From contig CAJTZM010000017.1 of the NCBI GenBank assembly GCA_910583935.1, forward strand, positions 1 through 39,172: a DNA stretch of 39,172 bases, given 5' to 3'. A program made the translations under genes and the position numbers. Shown one piece after another: positions 33,519 through 39,172 of this stretch; the stretch's first letter is position 1, and each line of letters opens with the position of its first letter. Below the pieces are notes generated by a model, which saw only the letters and a list, made by a program, of their open reading frames with translations, was not told the origin of the DNA and did no database searches. Origin of the DNA: an uncultured Oscillospiraceae bacterium (GTDB lineage Bacteria > Bacillota > Clostridia > Oscillospirales > Ruminococcaceae).

Positions 33519-33728
33519 ATGGAAAATCGAATGATTTTTACCGTAACCGGCCTTTCGGCTCAGGGCGCACAGGAAAGGATACGGGAAAAACTTTATGGGA
33601 TCAGCGGGGTCGACACCGTTGATTTTGACCAGGAGAAACACCAATTGACCGTCTGCGGTACCGAGCTGGAGCGAGCAGACCTAGCGGACCAGATTTGCAG
33701 CATGGGCTTTGAGGTGGCGGAAGGATAG
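33519..33728 (+). CDS. HMA-like small protein without the metal-binding cysteines
   Basis: A 69-aa protein with the ferredoxin-like beta-alpha-beta pattern of heavy-metal-associated domains: FTVTGLSAQGAQERI, SGVDTVDFDQEKHQLTV, and a final IFSMGFEV-like ending (CSMGFEVAEG). The usual GMxCxxC loop reads GLSAQGAQ, with no Cys, so it is unlikely to carry copper in the CopZ manner. AAAAGGAGG lies 9 nt before the ATG. It stands alone between terminator and SRP RNA promoter. Confidence 0.78.
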   Translation: MENRMIFTVTGLSAQGAQERIREKLYGISGVDTVDFDQEKHQLTVCGTELERADLADQICSMGFEVAEG

Positions 33729-33757
33729 GGGAACCAGATTTTTTCCGCTTCAGACTA

Positions 33758-33786
33758 TTGTCAAATAGGAAAAAATACGGTATAAT
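33758..33786 (+). promoter_or_regulatory. Promoter for SRP RNA
   Basis: TTGTCA (33758-33763), 17-nt spacer, TATAAT (33781-33786), just upstream of the SRP RNA 5' end. Confidence 0.78.
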
Positions 33787-33792
33787 AACGGG

Positions 33793-34095
33793 GAACGGTT
33801 AGAATATGGATATTGTGGCCGTTCGATAGGTTGACCGATGCTCGAGGAGCAGCTTTTTGTCTTCATGGCATCATAACTAAGAATTACCGCAGTGATTTTG
33901 CCGATTCTGCGGAAAGGGAGAAAACAGACAGGATGATACCGATTCTGTCATGAGGGTATGCGGGTCCTGTGCGACAAGGCGCTGTGAACCATGTCAGGCG
34001 GGGAACCGAGCAGCATTAAGCGGCTGTTTTTGTGCGCCGCAGTCAACCTGCGTATCCTTATGAGAAAATCGGTGCCCTGTCTGTTTTGTATATCT
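33793..34095 (+). ncRNA. ffs: Signal recognition particle RNA, large bacterial type
   Basis: The S-domain signature is visible: GTGAACCATGTCAGGC, tetraloop GGAA, then AACCGAGCAGCATTAAGC (about 33984-34020). The long central arm is supported by AAAACAGACAGG (33921-33932) pairing exactly with CCTGTCTGTTTT (34076-34087), and by GGGTATGCGGGT (33954-33965) with ACCTGCGTATCC (34046-34057). The 5' part holds Alu-like hairpins, GAACGG/CCGTTC (33793-33824) and GCTC/GAGC (33840-33850). The large Alu form and its place before dnaX match Bacillus scr. Ends are approximate. Confidence 0.9.
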
Positions 34096-34122
34096 GCGGG
34101 AGAGGAAAGGAGCGGGAAAAGC

Positions 34123-35700
34123 TTGTACCAGGCGCTGTATCGAAAATACCGGCCGAAAACCTTTGACGATGTGGTAGGGCAGCCGCACATCACCCGCACG
34201 CTGCAAAACGAGGTGAAGGCGGGGAAAACGGCCCATGCCTATCTTTTTACCGGCTCTCGGGGGACTGGTAAAACCACCTGCTCCAAGATCTTGGCAAAAG
34301 CAGTCAACTGCCCGAATACCCGGGACGGGAATCCCTGCGGGGAGTGCGAAATTTGCCGCGGCATTGATGAAGGCACAATCATGGACGTGCTGGAGATCGA
34401 CGCGGCCAGCAATAATGGAGTCGACAACATCCGCCAGCTGCGGGAGGACGCTTATTTCGCTCCTGGGCAGGTGGGGCGTCGGGTGTATATCATCGACGAA
34501 ACCCATATGCTCAGCACTGGCGCGTTTAACGCGCTTTTAAAGATTATGGAGGAGCCGCCGGCCCATGTGTTGTTTATTCTGGCGACCACCGAGGCCCATA
34601 AGGTTCCGGCGACTATCCTTTCTCGCTGTCAGCGGTTTGATTTCCGGCGGATTGGCAGTGAGGACATTGGGGGATATTTGGAGAAAATCGCCGAGAAGGA
34701 AAAGATTTTCCTGGATCATTCCGCTGCGCTGCTCATCGGCAAGCTGGCCGACGGCGGTATGCGGGACGCAATTTCTCTTTTGGATTTGTGCATTTCTTAC
34801 GGCGGAGCAGTTACGGCGGAGGTGGTGGCCCAGTCGGCAGGACTGGCAGGGTCCGGGCATCTGCAGGCGCTGTCGAAGGCTTTTTTGGAGAGGGACACCG
34901 CCTCTTGCATGGAGCAGATTGGTGCGCTGCACGAAAAATCAGCGGACATGGAGCGGCTGTGCGGCGATCTGGTAGCTTTTTACCGCGACCTGATGCTCTT
35001 AAAAACGGTAGAGCAGCCTCAGCGCCTGATCGTGGCTTTGCCTGAGGAAATCGAGGGGATGCGGCCGCTGGCGGACGCGATGCCGCTTTCGCAGATTTTG
35101 TACACCATGTCAGTCCTGCAGGAAACCCAGAACCGAATGACCAAAACCGCAAACCGGCGCACAGAGCTGGAGATGTCGGCGGTCCGCATCTGCAATCCGG
35201 CGATGGACGCCTCCGCCGAAGCGGTCTTAACCAGGCTGGAGGCGCTGGAGGCGGCGGTGAAAAAGGGTACGGCGGATACGGTTTCCCCGGCGCTGGAGGT
35301 TGGAGAGAAAAAAAAGCGGGAAAAACCAGTCCGGCCAAAAAGCGCGGCAGAGAAGGCGGAGCTGGCGGCTCTTTCCGACGCGCGGCCGTTTGGCCAGTGG
35401 CAGGATGTATTGGGCCGTCTGTTAAAGACCAATCCGCCTTTATTCGCGGCACTGAAGACCTCCGACGCATATGAAAAGGGCGATCTTATGCTGATCGATG
35501 CGAAAAACGAGTTGTTTTTTAAATTGATCCGGGAAAACGAGTTTGCAAAGGATTCTCTGCGGGACGCTTTAATGGCGCAGACCGGAAAGCGGTATCGCCT
35601 GGGCCCCTATCGGGCCCAGGAGCCGCCGGCGAAAAAGGATCCGCTGGAGACATTGCTAGACTCGGCTAAGGGGTTGGGAATCCCAGTGGAGGAGAAATAA
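34123..35700 (+). CDS. dnaX: DNA polymerase III subunits gamma/tau
   Basis: A 525-aa clamp-loader ATPase. N-terminus (M)YQALYRKYRPKTFDDVVGQ, Walker A GSRGTGKTT (44-52), zinc site Cys63, Cys72, Cys75, Cys78, and sensor region up to about 220, then domain III and a charged tail. The start is TTG at 34123, the family-conserved N-terminus, with AAAGGAG 11 nt upstream. A longer in-frame start at 33991 lies inside the SRP RNA and is rejected. An A8G slippery tract at 35308 may give a shorter product. Order SRP RNA-dnaX-ebfC-recR is classic for Firmicutes. Confidence 0.96.
   Translation: MYQALYRKYRPKTFDDVVGQPHITRTLQNEVKAGKTAHAYLFTGSRGTGKTTCSKILAKAVNCPNTRDGNPCGECEICRGIDEGTIMDVLEIDAASNNGVDNIRQLREDAYFAPGQVGRRVYIIDETHMLSTGAFNALLKIMEEPPAHVLFILATTEAHKVPATILSRCQRFDFRRIGSEDIGGYLEKIAEKEKIFLDHSAALLIGKLADGGMRDAISLLDLCISYGGAVTAEVVAQSAGLAGSGHLQALSKAFLERDTASCMEQIGALHEKSADMERLCGDLVAFYRDLMLLKTVEQPQRLIVALPEEIEGMRPLADAMPLSQILYTMSVLQETQNRMTKTANRRTELEMSAVRICNPAMDASAEAVLTRLEALEAAVKKGTADTVSPALEVGEKKKREKPVRPKSAAEKAELAALSDARPFGQWQDVLGRLLKTNPPLFAALKTSDAYEKGDLMLIDAKNELFFKLIRENEFAKDSLRDALMAQTGKRYRLGPYRAQEPPAKKDPLETLLDSAKGLGIPVEEK
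35295..35316 (+). other. Candidate -1 frameshift signal in dnaX
   Basis: GGAGG (35295-35299) is followed after 10 nt by the heptamer A AAA AAG (35310-35316), in the same phase as the E. coli dnaX site. The A tract is 8 long (35308-35315). The -1 frame runs 52 codons to a TGA at 35472-35474, giving about 450 aa. Confidence 0.45.
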
Positions 35701-35755
35701 CGCCGCCGGGATGAAAATACCTCCAATAGACGAAGCAACAGATGAAAGGAATGGG

Positions 35756-36112
35756 ATGAAGATGAAAGCGAGATTACCACAGGGATATGGCGGCGGCGCT
35801 GCCAGCAACATGCAGGGGATGCTCAAGCAGGCGCAGAAAATGCAGGCGGAGATCGCCCGCGTTCAGGCCGAGCTGGAGGAAAAGGAGCACAAGGTGAGCG
35901 TTGGCGGCGGCGCGGTAGAGGTGATTATGAGCGGGAAAAAGGAGCTTAAAGCCCTGACCATCCAGCCGGAGGTAGTGGACCCGGAGGATGTGGAGATGCT
36001 GCAGGATCTGGTGATTTCCGCCGTGAATGAGGTGATCCGGGAAATCGAGGAGGAATCCGCCAGGGAAATGGAGAAAATCTCAGGGGGCATGAGTGTGCCC
36101 GGGCTTTTTTAA
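35756..36112 (+). CDS. ebfC: Nucleoid-associated protein YbaB/EbfC
   Basis: A 118-aa YbaB/EbfC family DNA-binding protein. NMQGMLKQAQKMQAEIARVQAELE (about 17-40), then VGGGAVEVIMSGKKELKALTI and a final methionine/glycine end, are the family features. The ATG at 35756 lies 5 nt after AAAGGA; the ATG at 35762 is possible. It lies between dnaX and recR as usual, 5 nt before recR. Confidence 0.94.
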   Translation: MKMKARLPQGYGGGAASNMQGMLKQAQKMQAEIARVQAELEEKEHKVSVGGGAVEVIMSGKKELKALTIQPEVVDPEDVEMLQDLVISAVNEVIREIEEESAREMEKISGGMSVPGLF

Positions 36113-36117
36113 GCGGT

Positions 36118-36717
36118 ATGGAGTACAATGTTTTGCCGCTGACCCGGCTGATCGAGCATTTTGAGCGCCTTCCCGGAATTGGCAAAAAATCCGCGCAGAG
36201 ACTGGCTTTTTATGTGCTGAACCTGCCGCGGGAAAAGGCGCTGGATTTCGCCAGTTGCATTGTGGAGGCGCAGGAGAAGATCAAGCATTGCAAGGTCTGC
36301 CAGAATTTGACCGATGGCGAGCTATGTCCCATCTGCCGGGACGAATCCCGGGACCGGGGCATGATCTGTGTTGTAGAAGGTCCAAGAGATGTACTGGCTT
36401 TTGAGAGGACAAAAGAGTACAACGGCCTGTATCACGTTTTGCACGGGCTCATTTCTCCTATGGATGGGGTGGGCCCGGATCAGCTGTATGTCAAAGAGCT
36501 GCTTCAGCGGATTGGGCAAGAAAAAATCCGCGAAATTGTGATGGCGACCAATCCTACCGTAGAGGGGGAGGCCACCGCTATGTACCTTTCCCGGCTGATC
36601 AAGCCCTTGGGGGTGATGGTGACGCGGCTGGCGTATGGCATCCCGGTGGGCAGCAATCTGGAATACGCCGACGAAGTGACCCTGTACCGGGCGCTGGAGG
36701 GCCGCCGGGAGCTTTGA
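36118..36717 (+). CDS. recR: Recombination protein RecR
   Basis: A 199-aa protein in RecFOR gap repair. Helix-hairpin-helix start (FERLPGIGKKSAQRLAFY), zinc finger Cys58, Cys61, Cys70 and Cys73 (CKVC, CPIC), then a Toprim domain with VVEGPRDVLAFE and TNPTVEGEATAMYL. The ATG lies 5 nt after the ebfC stop; no strong ribosome site is seen, so coupling to ebfC is likely. Confidence 0.97.
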   Translation: MEYNVLPLTRLIEHFERLPGIGKKSAQRLAFYVLNLPREKALDFASCIVEAQEKIKHCKVCQNLTDGELCPICRDESRDRGMICVVEGPRDVLAFERTKEYNGLYHVLHGLISPMDGVGPDQLYVKELLQRIGQEKIREIVMATNPTVEGEATAMYLSRLIKPLGVMVTRLAYGIPVGSNLEYADEVTLYRALEGRREL

Positions 36718-36788
36718 GCGTCCTTTCCGTGGCGGCTCGGGGCTTTCGCTACTGCCGCTTTTTGGCGAAAGCCGGCGAATACACGCCG

Positions 36789-36817
36789 TTGACGAAAAGC
36801 GGGATAGATGGTACAAT
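36789..36817 (+). promoter_or_regulatory. Promoter for smpB
   Basis: TTGACG (36789-36794), 17-nt spacer, TACAAT (36812-36817), about 30 nt before the smpB start. Confidence 0.75.
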
Positions 36818-36847
36818 GAAGCTATACCGTGAGAGGGGGAGGATGAA

Positions 36848-37309
36848 ATGGAAAAGGCCAGCACAAAAACGATTGTACAAAACCGTCAGGCGCGCCATGA
36901 CTATTTTATCCTTGAATCTTATGAAGCGGGCATTGAGCTGTTTGGGACGGAGGTCAAGTCCCTGCGGGCGGGAAAAGCGAATCTCAAGGACAGCTGGTGT
37001 GAAATTAAGGACGGAGAGCTTTATGTCCGTATGCACATCAGCCCCTACGAACAGGGGAATATCTTTAACCGCGATCCGGTCCGGCCCAGGCGCCTGCTGA
37101 TGCACAAAAAGGAGATTTTAAAGCTTTACGGGCAGCTGAAAACCCAAGGCCTGACTCTGATTCCGATTTCGCTGTATTTTAAGGGCTCCCGCGTGAAGGT
37201 CCAGGTGGGCCTTTGCCGGGGAAAAAAGCGTTATGACAAGCGGGAGGATTTGGCGAAAAGGGCCGCAAAGCGGGATGTTGAGCGGGCACTGAAGGAAAGA
37301 AATCGTTAA
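36848..37309 (+). CDS. smpB: SsrA-binding protein SmpB
   Basis: A 153-aa partner of tmRNA in trans-translation that rescues stalled ribosomes. ARHDYFILESYEAGIELFGT and EVKSLRAGKANLKDSW are the conserved segments. The basic C-terminal tail GKKRYDKREDLAKRAAKRDV enters the mRNA channel. The ATG follows GGGGGAGG. ssrA starts 5 nt after the stop, so the pair is one unit. Confidence 0.97.
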   Translation: MEKASTKTIVQNRQARHDYFILESYEAGIELFGTEVKSLRAGKANLKDSWCEIKDGELYVRMHISPYEQGNIFNRDPVRPRRLLMHKKEILKLYGQLKTQGLTLIPISLYFKGSRVKVQVGLCRGKKRYDKREDLAKRAAKRDVERALKERNR

Positions 37310-37314
37310 AACAC

Positions 37315-37661
37315 GGGGGCGTAATGGTCTCGACGGGGATTTTGAAGCATAGGAAGCGAGTAGAGGTGCAGGACCTCTTAAAAACCTGACACTTTAAAAT
37401 TAAACGACAACAATAACGTTGCCTTTGCTGCTTAATTAAGCAGCCGTCCAACCAGGTAGGACCACGGACCTGGATTGGGCGTTGATGAGTGGTGAACGTC
37501 ACCGCAAGGTGCCTCCCGCGCGGATGATGTATAGGAGGATACCAAGTCCTTTCGCCTGTTTGCCGGCGGCTGGATAAGGGAATGTTAAGGACAAACTGCA
37601 CTCGGAGATGCCTATGTGAATAAGTTTTCGGACAGGAGTTCGATTCTCCTCGCCTCCACCA
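37315..37661 (+). ncRNA. ssrA: Transfer-messenger RNA
   Basis: The tRNA-like ends pair: GGGGGCG (37315-37321) with CGCCTCC (37651-37657), then A and an encoded CCA. A T-arm GACAGGAGTTCGATTCTCCT lies just before. The tag frame reads AAC GAC AAC AAT AAC GTT GCC TTT GCT GCT TAA (37403-37435, quoted as codons), giving NDNNNVAFAA. The codon before it is TTA, not the usual Ala. 347 nt, normal length. It follows smpB closely. Confidence 0.97.
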
Positions 37662-37733
37662 GATGGACATTGGACGAACACCTATTATTTCAAAGGCGGC
37701 TTTGCCGTGATGGTGTGGCTCTGATGTCAAAAT

Positions 37734-37772
37734 GAAAAAGTGGTCAAGGTATAAAACCTTGACCACTTTTTC
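37734..37772 (+). terminator. Rho-independent terminator after ssrA
   Basis: A perfect 17-bp stem (37734-37750 with 37756-37772), loop ATAAA, with AAAAA/TTTTT at the base. Likely active on both strands. Confidence 0.9.
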
Positions 37773-37782
37773 ACTTTGTGTC

Positions 37783-37811
37783 TTGAACCGTCGCTTTAGC
37801 TATGGTAAAGT
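37783..37811 (+). promoter_or_regulatory. Promoter for the AT-rich gene
   Basis: TTGAAC (37783-37788), 17-nt spacer, TAAAGT (37806-37811), about 35 nt before the TTG start. Confidence 0.5.
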
Positions 37812-37846
37812 AATATAAGTACTATTTGAGCGATGGTGGTAATACC

Positions 37847-38539
37847 TTGAAGATTTTTAAAATTAAACAATTCTTTAGAAACGCCAAATACAGGGTTTCC
37901 CTAATTTTTAGTTTTCCTCATTTCTGGATATGTATTTTAATAATACTATTGGCTATTGTATCTCTTTGGATTTCCCATGCTTTATATAGATCACACCAGG
38001 ATTTTTTATCTTCAATTTTCGCAAATATTTTCGCTGGCCTTGTGACGGGTTTAATCATTTGCCTACTCTCTGGCGTAAAGCAATTTTATATTGCCAAACT
38101 AAAGAATAAAAAGAACTGGCTTGAACATATCCGAACTATGGTTAGCGATTATATTGATCTATACCATAAGTTAGCGGAGAAACAGTTTACAACATTTGAT
38201 GGAACTGAAGAACTATTTAACTTTATATATGATGTTGGCTCTCACGCTAATTGGATAAATGATGACATATTACAAAGCACGTTCGATAAATCACTTTCGT
38301 TTAATCCACGAGAATACTGCAAAAAATATCTAAACTATGACGCATATGCTCTTGTGGACGAATTTTCCAAATTGCATGATTACTTATACGAAGTAGATAT
38401 TAATTTCCCAAGCAAAAAGGACATCTTATGTTACTTTGAAAAGGTGCATAAAAACTTAATGCGTTTACACTCAAACGCATATCGGCAACTGCGGGATATA
38501 GAAATTAGACTACAAGAAGCTGAAAAATCAATTATTTGA
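37847..38539 (+). CDS. Two-TM membrane protein, unknown, AT-rich
   Basis: A 230-aa protein I do not recognise. Two hydrophobic segments (about residues 21-47 and 57-80) suggest a membrane hairpin. The remaining ~150 residues, predicted cytoplasmic, are helical and charged, with LEHIRTMVSDYIDLYHKLAE and RLHSNAYRQLRDIEIRLQEA. Codon use is visibly AT-rich compared with every other gene here, a sign of transfer. TTG at 37847 is chosen because GGTGGT lies 7 nt upstream; TTG at 37826 is also possible. It stands alone between two terminators downstream of ssrA. Accessory cargo, for example defence, is possible but not shown. Confidence 0.72.
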   Translation: MKIFKIKQFFRNAKYRVSLIFSFPHFWICILIILLAIVSLWISHALYRSHQDFLSSIFANIFAGLVTGLIICLLSGVKQFYIAKLKNKKNWLEHIRTMVSDYIDLYHKLAEKQFTTFDGTEELFNFIYDVGSHANWINDDILQSTFDKSLSFNPREYCKKYLNYDAYALVDEFSKLHDYLYEVDINFPSKKDILCYFEKVHKNLMRLHSNAYRQLRDIEIRLQEAEKSII

Positions 38540-38555
38540 GTGTTGTTCTATGTAG

Positions 38556-38594
38556 AGGAGCGGCCGAAACAATTTATTTTAATTGCTCCTTTTT
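38556..38594 (+). terminator. Terminator after the AT-rich gene
   Basis: AGGAGC (38556-38561) pairs with GCTCCT (38585-38590) around an inner CAATT/AATTG hairpin, followed by TTTT. Confidence 0.6.
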
Positions 38595-38598
38595 GTCA

Positions 38599-38769
38599 TC
38601 AACTTTCTTCCATTTGATTTGTTTCTTGCCACTCCGTAAATTCCCTCACCCCCTGTTCGCTGTCATAGTATTTCCGTATCTCCGGGACGAGGAACCGGGC
38701 AAAGGTTTCTATAATGGCTTGTGGAAGTTCAATTTCATGGTCTGTTTTATTGGGTTGCGCTTTCGTCAA
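38599..38769 (-). CDS. Short acidic protein of conjugative-element type
   Basis: A 56-aa reading frame with a TTG start and AAAGGGGGAAC 9 nt upstream. The product begins MTKAQPNKTDHEIELPQAII and contains FARFLVPEIRKYY and a final EFTEWQETNQMEES. Short acidic proteins with a helix of this type followed by EFxEW are found next to the helix-turn-helix gene in Clostridia conjugative transposons; this is from memory. It lies 90 nt downstream of that gene. Confidence 0.55.
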   Translation of the reverse strand: MTKAQPNKTDHEIELPQAIIETFARFLVPEIRKYYDSEQGVREFTEWQETNQMEES

Positions 38770-38800
38770 AGATGTTCCCCCTTTCCAAAATGCAGGACAA

Positions 38801-38854
38801 GGCCCGCAGGCGGGAGCAACAGGGAAAGGGTAAGCTGTTCCTCCCGCTGGGGCC
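38801..38854. repeat. Long imperfect hairpin between minus-strand genes
   Basis: GCGGGAGCAACAG (38810-38822) pairs with CTGTTCCTCCCGC (38835-38847) with one mismatch; GGCCC (38801-38805) and GGGCC (38850-38854) extend the stem. Weak T-content, so terminator or mRNA-processing role is uncertain. Confidence 0.5.
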
Positions 38855-38859
38855 GGTTA

Positions 38860-39096
38860 TCAGTTCATGCCGAGAATGGCGCGGATGAGTTTGTTTTCCA
38901 GACGGCTTTTCATGTACTCGTCCAGGCAGGCGTGGGGACAGCCGTTTTCGTCGTAGACCGTCCGGGTACAGAGCTTGTTTATGTAGCCCTCGTAGTAGCG
39001 TAAGACCTGTTCCACGGCATCGGCATCCCCGGCGCGGGCCGCATCGCTCACCGCCAGCGGCAGCAGTTCACGGCCTTTGTAATTACGGTGCTTCAT
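38860..39096 (-). CDS. Helix-turn-helix domain protein of conjugative transposons
   Basis: A 78-aa protein beginning MKHRNYKGRELLPLAVSDAA, followed by AGDADAVEQVLRYYEGYI and YDENGCPHACLDEYMKSRLE. This is the small HTH-type protein that recurs in Tn916/Tn1549-like elements of Firmicutes, normally next to a sigma-like regulator. GGAGGTTAGCGCC precedes the ATG. Expected to be a regulator of the element; no direct target is shown. Confidence 0.82.
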   Translation of the reverse strand: MKHRNYKGRELLPLAVSDAARAGDADAVEQVLRYYEGYINKLCTRTVYDENGCPHACLDEYMKSRLENKLIRAILGMN

Positions 39097-39100
39097 GGCG

Positions 39101-39172
39101 CTAACCTCCTTTCCTCGCTGTCAGTTTCGTCCGCAGGACATTCAGCGATTTTGTTCTGCGCCGCTGGACGGC
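39101..39172 (-). CDS. C-terminal end of an upstream element gene (partial)
   Basis: An open frame of 23 codons runs from the window edge to a TAG at 39101-39103, ending basic: RTKSLNVLRTKLTARKGG. In related elements a sigma-factor-like gene precedes the HTH gene, and the basic end fits such a protein. Its stop overlaps the next gene's ribosome site. Too short to identify with certainty. Confidence 0.4.
   Translation of the reverse strand, partial: AVQRRRTKSLNVLRTKLTARKGG

Larger units (their letters stand above)
37662..39172. mobile_element. Putative edge of an integrative element at ssrA
   Basis: From the 3' end of ssrA the DNA changes in character: an AT-rich gene at 37847 is followed by minus-strand genes of the kind found in conjugative transposons. 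The ssrA 3' end is a known integration target. No integrase, no second copy of the tmRNA 3' end and no far end are in the window, so the boundary is inferred. Confidence 0.5.

Noticed and set aside
33991..34122. N-terminal extension of dnaX
   Set aside because: It lies in the SRP RNA; the family N-terminus and ribosome site place the start at TTG 34123.
1..39172. CRISPR array, insertion sequence with terminal repeats, tRNA or rRNA genes
   Set aside because: Read through by eye on both strands; no regular direct repeats, transposase or tRNA cloverleaf other than the tRNA-like part of tmRNA was seen.

Overview
The window is chromosomal DNA from a spore-forming Firmicute of class Clostridia. 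An Oscillospirales/Ruminococcaceae-like relative fits best, but I cannot place it to species. Supporting signs are strong AGGAGG-type ribosome binding sites, near-consensus sigma-A promoters with 17-nt spacers, many TTG starts, zinc-ribbon L28/L32/L33 proteins, a large Alu-domain SRP RNA upstream of dnaX, and sporulation-linked genes (GerW/YtfJ family, DacF/DacB-like carboxypeptidases). Almost all of it is conserved core genome; only the last ~1.5 kb looks mobile.

Layout. 0-1.4 kb (minus): ddl and the start of murI, which make D-Ala-D-Ala and D-Glu for peptidoglycan, behind a promoter whose -10 lies in a perfect palindrome. 1.6-2.8 kb: an unrecognised protein with two AbrB-like repeats and a RimJ/RimL-type acetyltransferase. 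2.9-6.6 kb: rpmG-secE-nusG-rplK-rplA, a terminator, then a separate promoter and L10 leader driving rplJ-rplL, which ends at a strong terminator with no rpoB following. 6.7-12.6 kb: a Crh-like HPr protein (minus), mtaB, a DUF3298-like secreted protein (minus), a DacF-type carboxypeptidase, pgi and a small P-loop protein. 12.7-18.4 kb: yceD-rpmF, a PDZ/radical-SAM DUF512 protein, der, plsY, gpsA and a small membrane protein, facing rpmB on the other strand. 18.8-24.4 kb: a site-2-type protease, scpA, scpB, a DUF2953 protein, gerW/ytfJ, a DacB-type carboxypeptidase, rluB and a hypothetical. 24.4-26.8 kb: two riboswitch units, FMN-ribU and SAM-I-metK. 26.9-33.7 kb: an Rrf2 regulator, an Smr-like protein, an SDR reductase (possibly the EF-P modification enzyme), NfeD plus SPFH proteins, a membrane-anchored hypothetical, a class B PBP, DegV and a cysteine-free HMA-like protein. 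33.8-36.7 kb: SRP RNA, dnaX, ebfC, recR. 36.8-37.7 kb: smpB and ssrA (tmRNA).

Downstream of ssrA the character changes. A visibly AT-rich two-TM protein gene is followed, on the minus strand, by a short acidic ORF, a conjugative-transposon-type helix-turn-helix protein and the end of a further reading frame. The tmRNA 3' end is a common integration target, so I read this as the edge of an integrative element. No integrase or second att copy is inside the window.

The observations most worth checking are an E. coli-like frameshift signal inside dnaX, interlocking helices that predict a translational FMN switch for ribU, a shortened NAD loop in GpsA, a TTA codon at the expected tmRNA resume position, an HPr homologue without the PTS histidine, the palindromic ddl operator, and the AT-rich cargo gene beside ssrA. 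I did not find a clearly new multi-gene system.
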